The notes: generated by a model not told the origin, from the sequence alone. A stretch of 64,000 bases of DNA from Bacillota bacterium (GCA_023417475.1 JAEZFP010000046.1:48356-112355); one strand, 5' to 3'; shown: positions 5,824-15,692, counted from the first letter of the stretch. A program made the numbers and translations.

Positions 5824-8655
5824 TTAGATATTGTCGAGCTTTTTCAGCAATTCTTCAAGATGTCGGGACCCTCGGCGAAGTTGCGATTCGGGACTGTTGC
5901 CCATCCCCTCCGGTTCGGCAAACGTATCGAATGGATTGGGCGTCATTGTTTTCGGGGTTGGGTCGTGAACAACCGTCGGGGATTGTTCATTCCTCACGGA
6001 ACCGCCGCCGAGGTCGATTTGGGGTAAACGAACTCCGGAGCCAATGCCATTCATTTTTAAAGGATTGATAAGTGAACTTCGCCCGTTTTCATCAATCACT
6101 TCCACAAAACCGGGCATGGTAGCCGCGCGGGTCGTTTCGTTCCGCCCGTTTTCCGTCAGTTCCAATGCCGGAATTTTCACCGGTTTCTCAACTTGCGGCA
6201 GATCATCCGGTCCTTGGATCGGAGGTTCATCGGCTTTACTATTGGTTCGGTGCACTTCGGTGTGAAATTTAGCGACCGGATCAAACTGAAAGAAGGGTTT
6301 GTCCGGCAATTCGTTGGCGGTTTCAGTTGCAACTGTTACGACTTCAGCCGCTTCCGGTTGCCCCATTACTGGTTCGGTTGGCTTCTCGTCTTCCGTTACA
6401 CCTGTTTCTGCTTTTGGAGATTCGGAATCCCATGATAATGGATTTTTAATCCGATCCAAATCCAGCACAATACTTTGATTGCCTAAGGTAATCACTTTCT
6501 GTCGCAGCGGCTCGCTTGGAGTTTTTAGCGTTTCGGCCGTTTCCTCCAGGGTCGACTCATCATGAGGTTGCGGCATGCCCGTTGTTGAAAATCCGGGATC
6601 ACTTGGACCTGAGTTTTTAATCCGGTCAAGATCCAAAATGATGCTCTGATTTCCAAGGGTGATCACTTTTTGGCGCGTGAGGTCAACGACCGGTTTTGAC
6701 GGTTCTACCGGTTCAAACCCATTTTCGAACTTGAGCGGATCCATTGTCAAACCAATATTCAAATTTGAAAAGGGGTCGGATTCCGTTGTGTCCGATTCCG
6801 TTTCCACCTTCAGATTTTCGGGAAGCGGCGCTTCCTCAACCGTTGCCGTGGGAGAGACTTCTCCCGCGACGCTCTTTTTCAAACGTTCCAAATCCAATAC
6901 AATGGTTTGCTCCCCAAAACGGATGGTCTTTTGCAATTCCGGTTGACTCGAATCATCCAAAGCCAAACCCCGGTCCAAATTAACTTCAGATTCGGATTCT
7001 CTAACCACGTCGACCGGGTCCGGCTCAACCGTTGCCGGATAATCAGCGGTCGCTCCAAACGCCGTTTCCAACACTGGACCGGATTCAACTTTCATGGTCG
7101 TGATTGAGTGGTCCTCATTTGCTTGAACGTTTTCAAGCTCCGGTTCAAATGAAGTTTCAAGGAATGTTTCCGCTACGTTGGGAAGCGGCTCCACTGCCGC
7201 GATTGACCTTGAATCAACCGGCTCGCGGCTAAGATCCGTCTCGGGAACCGCTAAATCTTTCTGCTCCGGTAGCGGCGCTTCGAAGAACCCGAACGACTCG
7301 GCATCCGTTTCAGCCGAGGTTGGTCGCTCTACGGCGCCTGATTCCCAGGCCGGGTTTAACGGCGCGCTTGGGGTGACTTTATCGGTGGAAGTGGGAATTG
7401 AATTGAAATCGAAGGTTTGAAACTTTTCCAGAATATCCGAATTAAACAGGTTGGCTTCAAATTGGGGTTTGGCGATTGGACGTGGCGCAGGTTGTTCAGG
7501 GATAGTTTCCGCAACAATCGTTTCTTCCGCAACCGGTTCGGGTTGAACCGGCGCTTCAGCGGCGGGTTCAGTCTCTGTCGGCACGGTTGCGGTTGCCGCT
7601 TCAATCAGTCCGTACCGCTCCAAGGTATCGTTGATCGGCGCCCAAGTTTGCTTGATCATTAATTTCATTGCGCCCACAACATCCAGGGGAGACGCGCTGG
7701 GACTGATCAATACCCGCAAGCGGCCCCGGTTATTGGACCATTGGTCGTCCCAACTGACCATTGCCGCGGGGAAAAATGTGACAAATTCGCTTTCAAATGA
7801 CCGCAAAACCTCTGCCAACGGTTTGACCGCATCACTTTCAAGGTGGATTTCAACCCCGACCTCTCCGCCATAATCATAGAACTCATAATGGATGCCCCGG
7901 GGCCACCAATGCGGGCGTAAGGTCCGATAACGAGCGGCTTGGCCCTGCGGTTCAAAGCCTTCCAGTGCGATCCGAGCGTAAGCGTTAAGCACCTCTGAGA
8001 ATTCCGGGCGGGGTTCCGCCGGCGCCGCCTCGCGCGCTTGCGCCGATCGAATTGCGCTGACCACCTTAAACTTGGGAATTAGAATTCCTTCATTTTCACC
8101 CAGCGCATAACGTTGCAAAGCTAGTAAACGCACATCAATATCGCTTCGTTCCTTGATAAACGTGAACGCTTTGACTAAATTCTCCGAAGCCTCGTCAGTG
8201 ACCATCGCCATTCGGATTTGACCGTTTCGCAAGGCTGATTTACAATAATTCCAAACTTTTTCAAACTCATAATCATCATTTCGATCCGGAGTAAACGCTT
8301 TCAGGGCTTTGGTCAACGCTCCGTTCAGCAGATCATCAAACTCCGCAATCTCCATGTCCTCAAGCGTGGCAATCAGTTCAAAAACTTGGGCGAAAATTTG
8401 CCGCCTTGAATCTTGTTCCGCCGCCAGCTTAATATTGGTAATGACCAAACCGCCGTCGGCATCAACCAATAACAGATCAAACGGTCCGATTCCCTTCAGT
8501 TGAACATTTCGTTCAACCACCACGAGGTTTGGTTCCTCGTCCGACTTCAGTAGATCCGGATGCAACGCTACCGATTCAAGCAATTCGGCGTGACCGGCAA
8601 AACCATAGGGAACCAATTGTTTTGGTTCCGACCGACCGTAATAAAAAATGGGCAT
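5824..8655 (-). CDS. 943-residue protein: degenerate PD-(D/E)XK-like domain plus acidic tail with triplicated motif
   Basis: I do not recognise a named family for the whole protein. Residues 43-95 read like the core of a PD-(D/E)XK nuclease-type domain: a conserved D60 in GPFDLLLVDADGG, a strand, then VITNIK. In active members the last strand has E-x-K; here it is N74-I-K76, so catalysis is doubtful. Residues 240-350 form a second globular domain rich in Trp and aromatics. From about 355 on the chain is Pro/Glu/Thr-rich and probably disordered. It contains three copies of a hydrophobic motif (575-594, 661-681, 718-738), the last two nearly identical, for example KVITLGNQSIVLDLDRIKN. The C-terminus ends in a short basic helix. 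There is no signal peptide, so it is probably cytoplasmic, a scaffold or adaptor. It is monocistronic. Confidence 0.7.
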   Translation of the reverse strand: MPIFYYGRSEPKQLVPYGFAGHAELLESVALHPDLLKSDEEPNLVVVERNVQLKGIGPFDLLLVDADGGLVITNIKLAAEQDSRRQIFAQVFELIATLEDMEIAEFDDLLNGALTKALKAFTPDRNDDYEFEKVWNYCKSALRNGQIRMAMVTDEASENLVKAFTFIKERSDIDVRLLALQRYALGENEGILIPKFKVVSAIRSAQAREAAPAEPRPEFSEVLNAYARIALEGFEPQGQAARYRTLRPHWWPRGIHYEFYDYGGEVGVEIHLESDAVKPLAEVLRSFESEFVTFFPAAMVSWDDQWSNNRGRLRVLISPSASPLDVVGAMKLMIKQTWAPINDTLERYGLIEAATATVPTETEPAAEAPVQPEPVAEETIVAETIPEQPAPRPIAKPQFEANLFNSDILEKFQTFDFNSIPTSTDKVTPSAPLNPAWESGAVERPTSAETDAESFGFFEAPLPEQKDLAVPETDLSREPVDSRSIAAVEPLPNVAETFLETSFEPELENVQANEDHSITTMKVESGPVLETAFGATADYPATVEPDPVDVVRESESEVNLDRGLALDDSSQPELQKTIRFGEQTIVLDLERLKKSVAGEVSPTATVEEAPLPENLKVETESDTTESDPFSNLNIGLTMDPLKFENGFEPVEPSKPVVDLTRQKVITLGNQSIILDLDRIKNSGPSDPGFSTTGMPQPHDESTLEETAETLKTPSEPLRQKVITLGNQSIVLDLDRIKNPLSWDSESPKAETGVTEDEKPTEPVMGQPEAAEVVTVATETANELPDKPFFQFDPVAKFHTEVHRTNSKADEPPIQGPDDLPQVEKPVKIPALELTENGRNETTRAATMPGFVEVIDENGRSSLINPLKMNGIGSGVRLPQIDLGGGSVRNEQSPTVVHDPTPKTMTPNPFDTFAEPEGMGNSPESQLRRGSRHLEELLKKLDNI

Positions 8656-9343
8656 TCCAATTTACCTCCCCAACGGTTCGCTCTGGTGAGTTGCGAGAAT
8701 TGCAAAACAATAATTTCACGAAGCAATATCGCAATAAATTAATGAGGTATATCTGGGCTGGTCCTATATTGGCTATTCGTCTCGCGAAGGGGGCGTTTGT
8801 CAGATGCAATTCTCGGAGTGTTTGTCCCGCGATTGATTTCAATCAATCAACAAGGCGATGGAAATGAAAAGTCTGCAAGAATAACTATTTTGGGTTGGAA
8901 TTTACTATCTATCATAAAATATAACATAACATTTTCCAAAATGAAACTATTTACCGCAAATTTATGGTGATTCTGGAAAAACAATAGCCAGCTGTTTGCC
9001 TGTTTCATTCTTTGATATATCAGGTTCCGTAGCCAATTTATCCCGAATCGACAACAAAATTGAACCGGACCGGGTCCGATTATCAATTGCAAACATGTTC
9101 CCTTGGAACTCAGCCAATCTCCGTTCGTTTGAAGATTGGTCGGGCAAATTGAGCTCAGGCGCTTTACTGCCGATATCACTTCCGGATGATTCCCCGTCAT
9201 TGCCTTCCTTTTCTTTCAGAAATACGTTCTTCAATACCGACAGGGGTTTTGTTATAATGTTGAGTATGAACGGCGCTACGTATTGCGCAAGCGTTTCATC
9301 CGTCTCGCAGTCGGCTCTAGTTAAACTATCGGAGGTATCAAAT
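8656..9343. other. 688-base gap with no convincing gene
   Basis: Divergent intergenic region between the 943-residue protein gene and the TPR gene. Open frames exist on both strands. The most protein-like is on the minus strand and ends at 8962, but it has no start with a ribosome binding site and overlaps the TPR gene start. A promoter for the TPR gene is visible at 9230-9258. Confidence 0.5.
9230..9258 (+). promoter_or_regulatory. probable promoter of TPR gene
   Basis: A perfect TATAAT at 9253-9258 stands 17 bases after a weak -35 TTCAAT (9230-9235). It is about 85 bases upstream of the ATG at 9344. Confidence 0.5.
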
Positions 9344-10204
9344 ATGAAGTTCCAAGCGTTTTGGCAGAAAAACATCCCCTTTCTTTTGATCGGTTGGTGT
9401 TGCGTCGCTTTTCTATTAAAACCCGGTTGGCCGGTGTTTATTGGGGGGATCGTCGGTTGGCTCTTACTGCTATACCTGACCGCGCCCGCCGTGTTTTGGA
9501 ATTACATTGCGGCGCTCAACCCGGACCCGGTCAAAGCCGAACCGTTACTGAAACGTTCGGCGCAATCCGGGGCGAGTTTTGCCCAACCGTACGTGGCGTT
9601 AAGTATGATCCTCGGCCGCCAAAAACGTTGGGAAGAAGTGGTCATCTATCTTGAGCAAGCGGTTATTTTCGCCAATAAAAAACTCCAACCCCAACTCCGC
9701 GTACATTTGGCTGCGGCGCATCGGGAAATGGGTAGTTTCGCCACCGCCCGAACCATTTTGGAAGAATTGATCTCCCAAGGCCACCGAACGATGCCGTTAT
9801 ATATCAATTTGGCCCGTGTTTACCAGCACCTTGAGTTATTGCCGGAAGCGTTGGACGCAGCTGAAAAAGCCCGTTCATTTGATTTGTCCAACACCCAACC
9901 GGTCTTGATCGCCGCCCGGATCCAGTTTGCCATGGGTGATTTCTCGACCGCCAAAAATAACTTTGAATGGGCGATTTCCCACTTAAGTTGGCCGGTTGAA
10001 ACCTATTACTGGTTGGGCCGTTCCGAATTGGAACTGGGGGAGCTACAAAACGCTTTTGACCATTTGACAACCGCCGTGGAGCGAATCACCGAAGATCCGT
10101 TATTATCGGACGTACCTGTGACCGAAGCCCAAGTATGGCTGGACCGAACCAAACAAAAACTGCAATCGTTCCCTCCGGAAGCAACTAGCAGCGCAACCAC
10201 TTAA
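9344..10204 (+). CDS. membrane-anchored TPR protein
   Basis: A 286-residue protein. Residues 9-48 carry two closely spaced hydrophobic segments. The rest is a run of TPR-like helix pairs (about 60-275) with the usual Ala/Leu/Tyr pattern, such as PLYINLARVYQHLELLPEAL and ETYYWLGRSELELGELQNAF. The frame stays open upstream to 8996, but ATG 9344 has GGAGGT seven bases before it and a promoter further up. TPR arrays mediate protein binding; no enzymatic function is implied. It meets the YibQ-like gene tail to tail, the stop codons overlapping by four bases. Confidence 0.85.
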   Translation: MKFQAFWQKNIPFLLIGWCCVAFLLKPGWPVFIGGIVGWLLLLYLTAPAVFWNYIAALNPDPVKAEPLLKRSAQSGASFAQPYVALSMILGRQKRWEEVVIYLEQAVIFANKKLQPQLRVHLAAAHREMGSFATARTILEELISQGHRTMPLYINLARVYQHLELLPEALDAAEKARSFDLSNTQPVLIAARIQFAMGDFSTAKNNFEWAISHLSWPVETYYWLGRSELELGELQNAFDHLTTAVERITEDPLLSDVPVTEAQVWLDRTKQKLQSFPPEATSSATT

Positions 10205-11085
10205 GGCGCTGTCACCGGGGCCGGCGCCTTGGGTTGGCGTTCGGTTCCGGTCAGTTGACCGTGTGACCGATATTCCAAGACAACCGCCCGCATCTGCAAT
10301 AACGGAATAAAACGGATTCCCCTTGCTTGTAGTTGGGGATATGTATCGCGTATCGCCGCAGCGGTAACACTGCCGCCGTCATGGCCGACATGGCCGATTC
10401 CAATGGCATAGCCTTTTTCCAAAGCGATCGTGCCAAGCTTTAGTAGTTGCTTGACGATACTCGCTTTATCTTTTGTCAATTCCAAAAAGACGTTGCGGCT
10501 TAAATACGGCAGGTTTAATTCCCGGTTAATTTGAGGCGCCGCCGAACGTTCGGTGGTCCGGCTATCAACAAAAATCAAATTTTTCTCCCGAACGACCTCC
10601 AACACCGCCCGAACCACCCGCGAATCTTCCATTGCTTTGGAGCCCATGTGGTTATTAATCCCCACCGCCCAGGGAATCTGCGCCAACCCTTCCCGCACTT
10701 GCGCTTGAATCTGTTCCGTCGACAGTTTAGTGACGATTGGCCGTGGTCCCAGCCAACTCAACTGGCCGGTCTTTGCTTCCATTGGGAGATGTAAAATCAC
10801 CTCCTGTCCATATTGGTGCGCCAAATCGGCGTCACTCCGGCTATGCTCGAGAAAAGGCATTACCGCTGCGGTAATCGGAATCCCTAATTTTAAAATCGCC
10901 AAAGTTCCATCGCCAAAGTTGCCAAAGTCGTCAATGATCAGTGTGATAAACCCGCTCTTGGCCTGACTGCTGGAAGGAATTGATCCCCCCCGCATTGCCG
11001 TCATGATCCCGGAGATTAAAAACGCCACAATCAACAATTGAAAAAGCGTTCTGCCGAAATTACGCCGCCAAATGATGAACCACAT
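10201..11085 (-). CDS. divergent polysaccharide deacetylase-fold protein (YibQ family)
   Basis: A 294-residue secreted or membrane-anchored protein. After one N-terminal hydrophobic segment (about 8-30) comes the DUF610/YibQ-type NodB-like fold. Its marks are FITLIIDDFGNFGDGT, ITAAVMPFLEHS, VILHLPMEAK, GINNHMGSKAMED, IFVDSRTT and AIGIGHVGHDGGSV. The DD and H residues correspond to the metal-binding motifs of polysaccharide deacetylases. I choose ATG 11085 because GGAGGTGATCACA precedes it directly; the frame extends to 11202 without a better start. It lies downstream of the tandem AlkP-like genes but beyond their terminator. Its substrate is unknown, probably an envelope glycan. Confidence 0.87.
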   Translation of the reverse strand: MWFIIWRRNFGRTLFQLLIVAFLISGIMTAMRGGSIPSSSQAKSGFITLIIDDFGNFGDGTLAILKLGIPITAAVMPFLEHSRSDADLAHQYGQEVILHLPMEAKTGQLSWLGPRPIVTKLSTEQIQAQVREGLAQIPWAVGINNHMGSKAMEDSRVVRAVLEVVREKNLIFVDSRTTERSAAPQINRELNLPYLSRNVFLELTKDKASIVKQLLKLGTIALEKGYAIGIGHVGHDGGSVTAAAIRDTYPQLQARGIRFIPLLQMRAVVLEYRSHGQLTGTERQPKAPAPVTAP

Positions 11086-11183
11086 TGTGATCACCTCCGT
11101 CATCAATATATGGGCGGAGGGTTGTATCATATATCCGAGCGGATAAAAATTTCCGGGTTTCTTCAATGAATTTAAAACGGCAA

Positions 11184-11213
11184 CAAAAAAGATCAGCCCC
11201 AAAGCTGATCTTG
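11184..11213 (-). terminator. terminator of the tandem AlkP-like gene pair
   Basis: AAGATCAGC (11189-11197) pairs with GCTGATCTT (11204-11212) around a 6-base loop. On the minus strand it is followed by a T-run, 42 bases past the stop of the downstream gene. Confidence 0.85.
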
Positions 11214-11254
11214 CGCCGATATCGCCGATCTTTGCGACAATTCACCGAAAATCC

Positions 11255-13405
11255 TTACGTTGAATCCATGGTTGCCCGCCGCAACAACATATACGTGTAC
11301 CCAAAAGCGAGACAGGTGGCAAACGCCAAAACCCCGGCGTCGTTTACCGCGTAGGAAGCCAAACCGGCTGCAAGAATGGCCTGCCAAACCAGACGCTCTT
11401 CCGCATGAATCAACGCCCGTCGTACCACTAACCGGTTTACGACACCCAAACCGAGCGCCAATAAAATAACCCGCATCCACGGACTGAAGATGGAGAGTTT
11501 CATCTCCATCTCGAATTTACGCAGAATAATCTCACCAACCTGTCCAAATTGTTTGGAAAAAAACAGCCCCACAAAACGGCCGATATGCGTCTGCTGATCC
11601 GGATGGCGGAGGTAATCCCATAAACCGACCGATGCTAAAACCGTGCAACCGCCGATCAAAACGATCCATAACCATTTGTTCCGGAAATTGAGCCGGTACA
11701 ACTGGATTAAGTAAACTGAAAAACCGACGGTGCCCGCTAAAATCCCGCCAAACTTCGCCCCTAATTGCGGCCAGCTCAAAACGAATAAACTGATTGTCAA
11801 CACCAGCAACGCCGGGCCGTTGCGTTTGTACTTCCGACGCAATAACTCCGCCAACAATAAGGCCGCCGCTAAAAAAACCCCCATCAATTCATTCCCTAAG
11901 CCGTAATAACGCGACCCGGCCGCCGCGCTATAACCAAGTGCCGAAAAACGAATCAATCGCCAACCGCAGAATTGATCCACAATCAAAATACCCCACGTCA
12001 CGGCGGCAATCAGTAATAGCTGCGCTTCGGCCGGCTTGACGCGTCTGAGCAACACGGTAACCACCGCAATCAGCAACATCAAACTGACAACACCCCAACA
12101 AGCCTCCGGGAGCAGCGGCATTAAAATAAACACTCCCGGGATAGCCAGCAAGCCCATTAGCGGCCAGCGCCCCCAGGCTGGTTTGCCAATTAGCAGCATT
12201 AACAAGGCAAAAATCCAAACAATTGAGATGATTCCGATATACCAGTCGAGTAATTCCCGTTGATTGGCGTTGATTGCCGTCAATCGCCGGTTAAGATCGG
12301 CAATCTTTCGCAAATAATCTGGCGCCGCAACATTGGCGACCACCCGTCCGGTCAGTCGGGTCTCGGTCTGTATCCCTGCCAGTTTCATGACGGTGGGAAC
12401 GAAATCGACATTGGCTACCACGCCGGTCCACTTGGTGGTGCCCGAACGCAATAATCCCGGTGATTCCATGGGGTCCCGGATGACAAACGGCTCCAATAAC
12501 GCCTTTTGCAATAATCCTTTTTTGGAAACCGAGGGACCGACCAAAACCAGCGCAAACCCAGTTTGCTCCTGCAATTCCAACACGGAACCGAGAAAACGGT
12601 CAAAACGCCGCATGTTTTGGAGCTTTAATTTCTCCCATTGCTTCGGAAGCATCTCGTCCCGGTACTCATTCAAACGGTAAAAATCGCCGTATTCAACCAC
12701 CAACACCCGTTGTGGCTGAAGTTTCCGCTTCAATGCCGTTAAAGTTTTGGCGGGGCTGAATCGTTGACGGTATGGGAAATCCGGATCCAACTCATTCAGC
12801 TCGGGGCCGACCGCTCCGTCGTCGACAGCGCCCCGGCCATCCATCACAATTAAACCACCGGGACGGTACATTCCGCGAGCGGTATCCAAATTGCCGATAA
12901 CACACGTCTGCCAGCCGGCTTGGCGGAGTAGCTCACCCAAACGGCCGGGATCTTCAGGATGCCCGTCAAGCAGCGCCTCGTTGGTCACCCAGCCGATCTC
13001 CGCCAAACCCAACCGGGCGCCGGAAAGCAGTCCTGACGAGCCGAGGCTCCAATTGCGAAACCGGGCCGAATTCGGACTGTTATCCAATGTGACCGGCGGA
13101 TCCTTTTTCGGAAACGCGGGATAACTGCTTCGACTTCCCGCGCCCAGCGTTAAATAACTACTGGCGGAGTCGGACAATCCCGATAAACTGCGAATATTCA
13201 TTAATGCCACGGCGCTGGTGCCCAACAGCCTGCGGACCGAAGGCAAAGGACTGGCGAACAGTTCAGCGCTGTCCAGTTTGTCAACGGTAATGATGACAAT
13301 CGGGCGCGTCGCTTGGTTGGCCACGGCGCAGGCGGTCTGGCTGACAAGCGGAAAGACCCAAAACGCCAAAAAGAAACAGGTTATTAATGTGACCCTCATC
13401 CTCAA
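11255..13405 (-). CDS. membrane protein with N-terminal AlkP-like domain, paralogue B
   Basis: A 716-residue protein. It has a signal peptide (1-28), an extracytoplasmic alkaline-phosphatase-superfamily-like domain (about 35-355; VIITVDKLD with the metal-ligand position D42, and NVDFVPTVMKLAG at 332-344) and a polytopic domain of about eight helices (390-710). The position where AlkP enzymes carry the second Asp-His metal pair reads LVLVGPSV, so the site looks lost. The membrane part holds GYSAAAGSRYYGLGNELMG (491-509) and YAVNDAG (685-691), both conserved in the neighbouring paralogue. It overlaps that gene by four bases (ATGA type) and is translationally coupled to it. The function is unknown; an envelope polymer or lipid role is a guess from topology. 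Confidence 0.75.
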   Translation of the reverse strand: MRMRVTLITCFFLAFWVFPLVSQTACAVANQATRPIVIITVDKLDSAELFASPLPSVRRLLGTSAVALMNIRSLSGLSDSASSYLTLGAGSRSSYPAFPKKDPPVTLDNSPNSARFRNWSLGSSGLLSGARLGLAEIGWVTNEALLDGHPEDPGRLGELLRQAGWQTCVIGNLDTARGMYRPGGLIVMDGRGAVDDGAVGPELNELDPDFPYRQRFSPAKTLTALKRKLQPQRVLVVEYGDFYRLNEYRDEMLPKQWEKLKLQNMRRFDRFLGSVLELQEQTGFALVLVGPSVSKKGLLQKALLEPFVIRDPMESPGLLRSGTTKWTGVVANVDFVPTVMKLAGIQTETRLTGRVVANVAAPDYLRKIADLNRRLTAINANQRELLDWYIGIISIVWIFALLMLLIGKPAWGRWPLMGLLAIPGVFILMPLLPEACWGVVSLMLLIAVVTVLLRRVKPAEAQLLLIAAVTWGILIVDQFCGWRLIRFSALGYSAAAGSRYYGLGNELMGVFLAAALLLAELLRRKYKRNGPALLVLTISLFVLSWPQLGAKFGGILAGTVGFSVYLIQLYRLNFRNKWLWIVLIGGCTVLASVGLWDYLRHPDQQTHIGRFVGLFFSKQFGQVGEIILRKFEMEMKLSIFSPWMRVILLALGLGVVNRLVVRRALIHAEERLVWQAILAAGLASYAVNDAGVLAFATCLAFGYTYMLLRRATMDST

Positions 13406-15591
13406 GATATCCCTGACTCCTTTGTTACCGAATCGTTCATCCCCGCCGGGGCGAAAACCGTGGCCGACAACTGCAGCAGCAAAGCCCCGCCAAAGATCAT
13501 CATCGTCGCCGCAGCCACAATCCCCGTATCGTTAACGGCGATTCCAATCAGCGCTGTCCACGACAGACCAACCCAACCCTTAAAGAGCATTGGATAATCG
13601 GCGAACAACACCGCGACAACTTTGGAGCGGGTCTTATAAAGCAGCGGACCAAGCGCCAACAGTCCAATCAATGCCCAAGTCCAGGGTGATGAGGTCATCA
13701 AATCATAATTCAATTGCAATTTTCTTTGAACCATCTCCAGGAAAACCTGAACGCCACCCGTCCTAACAAACATAATAAACTGCCCAAAATGGGTCATCAA
13801 TTGCTTATTAAAATAAAGATCCCAAAGGCCGATTGCCAATAAAATCAGGATTAACGCGCCACTCAAGAGAATCAGCTCTTTCAACTTGATCGGGCGCTCC
13901 TGCCATAAGAACGTTGTAATTCCCAAGCCAAGCAAGGCGGTGACCCCACCACCAATATTGGCGCCAAAGTTGGGATGGATGATGACGACCGTAATCAGAA
14001 GCGTCACTGCCCACAACAGCTTCACCGGTTTGCGTTTCATACAGTGGAGAATGATCGCGGTGGTTACGATATACGCACCCAGTAAAAAACCCATATATTC
14101 ATTGCCAATTCCGTAGAAGCGGGCTCCGGCCACCGCCGAATACCCCCAGAAAGAGTTTAATTCGGCCCGGCCGTTAACCAATCCGTCTCCGGTGATTATC
14201 AGCAACGACAGACCGCTGAGCCAGGCCAGGCAATGCCACGAATCCCGGCTAAGCAGTTTCACAACCGCAAATAACAATGCCGCCAACCCCAGGGTTAAGC
14301 CGAGCGCCCCGGTCCAGGAAACGGGGTTGGGATACGCTACAAAAATACAGACCGCCGGAATTGTTAGTAAAAAAAAGTATACCCAACGAATCGCGGAGTT
14401 GACCTTGGTTCGCCAGCCAAATATCCAACCGAGGACGGTACCCAGCAACCCCGCAATCAGCAGATACGCGTAGGTCGTCAAAAACGGCCAACGAATATTG
14501 TAATTATCCAAAAACCGTTGCTGTTGTTTCGGAATAAGCCGCCAATCCCCCGGTGTTTGCCCCAGTTGATCGCCCCGGTACAAACCGCGCGACTTGATCT
14601 GCAGATAGCTTAGGATTGTGACCGGCAAATCCTCTAACGTAATCAGACCCAACCTGCGGGTACTGCCGGACACGAGAATGCCGCCTTGAAAACCCGGTCC
14701 CTGCAAAACCACGGGGGTCATTCGGGTGGCGCCCAACACCGACTGTTCCGGGGGGACCGCGCTGAACAAGACCATTAACGTCTCGGGACTCCGCTCCGTC
14801 AGCAGCTTGCCAAGCAGTCGGTCGTACTCCCGCATGGCAAGCTTCCGGTAATATTGCCGCCGGGATTCCGACAGGAATCGCCCGAACTGTTGGATTCGTT
14901 CCAAATCCCCCAAGGTGATCAATACCACCCCGGCTTGCGTCCGGCAACTGCGCCAAAATGTCAAAACCGCCGCGGTATTGGTCCGGTTCCCATAAGGAAA
15001 CTGCGGATCGGCTTGGAGTGTTTCGGAACCAAGACGGCTCCAGTCAACCTTCCCCGTCTCATCCATCAACATCGCGGCGCTGACGCGGTCAAGAAACTCG
15101 CCGTCGGCGTTTCCAATCACCGCGGTACCGATGTGGTGACGACGCAGGACTTTGCCAAACCGGCCCAAGGTTTTCGGAAACTGGTATTTTTCGATTAACA
15201 ACTGCAAGTCCGGGGTTACCCCGTTTGACGGTTTCACCGGTTGCCCCAATAAGTTATGATATAATTGCCCGGCCGTTTGGCCGTCGATCATCTCGTCGGC
15301 ATCATAGAAACGATACCCATCGGCCGGAATTTTCAATTCGGAACCGCTATTAAAGCTTAAGTAAGTCGCTTCGGGGGTGACTGGATTCGGTAACGGGCTG
15401 GTCCGGATGCCAACCGCCCCGCGGTTCAAAAAATGTTGGAAATTAGGTAAATCCGGTCCCACCTCCGCCAAATCTAAACGCGGAATGTCGATCAGCAAAA
15501 CCGACCGCTCAGTACGAGCGTGAAGATTGGTTCCGCCGAAAATGAACAGCCCCAAAACCACCAATCCCAATACGAACTTACTCCCTTTCAA
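13402..15591 (-). CDS. membrane protein with N-terminal AlkP-like domain, paralogue A
   Basis: A 729-residue paralogue of the gene that follows it, with the same plan. The signal peptide spans about 1-25. The AlkP-like domain spans about 30-335, with VLLIDIPRLD (D35 at the first metal position) and LEDLPVTILSYL as the counterpart of the family's DxxPT motif. The polytopic domain covers 365-715. GYSAVAGARFYGIGNEYMG (483-501) and IAVNDTG (684-690) are shared with the partner. The usual Asp-His ligand segment reads LFSAVPPEQ, so a catalytic site again looks absent. It is the first gene of a two-gene operon. The pair probably arose by tandem duplication and may form a heteromer. I do not recognise a characterised family. 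Confidence 0.75.
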   Translation of the reverse strand: MKGSKFVLGLVVLGLFIFGGTNLHARTERSVLLIDIPRLDLAEVGPDLPNFQHFLNRGAVGIRTSPLPNPVTPEATYLSFNSGSELKIPADGYRFYDADEMIDGQTAGQLYHNLLGQPVKPSNGVTPDLQLLIEKYQFPKTLGRFGKVLRRHHIGTAVIGNADGEFLDRVSAAMLMDETGKVDWSRLGSETLQADPQFPYGNRTNTAAVLTFWRSCRTQAGVVLITLGDLERIQQFGRFLSESRRQYYRKLAMREYDRLLGKLLTERSPETLMVLFSAVPPEQSVLGATRMTPVVLQGPGFQGGILVSGSTRRLGLITLEDLPVTILSYLQIKSRGLYRGDQLGQTPGDWRLIPKQQQRFLDNYNIRWPFLTTYAYLLIAGLLGTVLGWIFGWRTKVNSAIRWVYFFLLTIPAVCIFVAYPNPVSWTGALGLTLGLAALLFAVVKLLSRDSWHCLAWLSGLSLLIITGDGLVNGRAELNSFWGYSAVAGARFYGIGNEYMGFLLGAYIVTTAIILHCMKRKPVKLLWAVTLLITVVIIHPNFGANIGGGVTALLGLGITTFLWQERPIKLKELILLSGALILILLAIGLWDLYFNKQLMTHFGQFIMFVRTGGVQVFLEMVQRKLQLNYDLMTSSPWTWALIGLLALGPLLYKTRSKVVAVLFADYPMLFKGWVGLSWTALIGIAVNDTGIVAAATMMIFGGALLLQLSATVFAPAGMNDSVTKESGIS

Positions 15592-15631
15592 ATGCTCAGC
15601 TCCTTTAAATTTATGTGCTTAGATAATAACT

Positions 15632-15692
15632 GGGCCGATGTCGTCACCTAGCTTCATTTTCTTAATTCACTGCGCGAGCGGTAGCTAACGTC
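15632..15692 (+). repeat. dispersed repeat, copy 1
   Basis: A 61-base element starting GGGCCGATGTCGTCACCTAG and ending GCGCGAGCGGTAGCTAACGT. It matches copy 2 at 16196-16260 in direct orientation with a few substitutions and two one-base indels. The remainder of 15592-15923 has no gene that I can support. Confidence 0.8.

Noticed and set aside
8962..9375. Minus-strand ORF of 137 codons in the gap before the TPR gene, with a protein-like C-terminal half
   Set aside because: No start with a ribosome site, overlap of its N-terminus with the TPR gene start and promoter, and a competing minus-strand frame in the same place. A remnant gene cannot be excluded.
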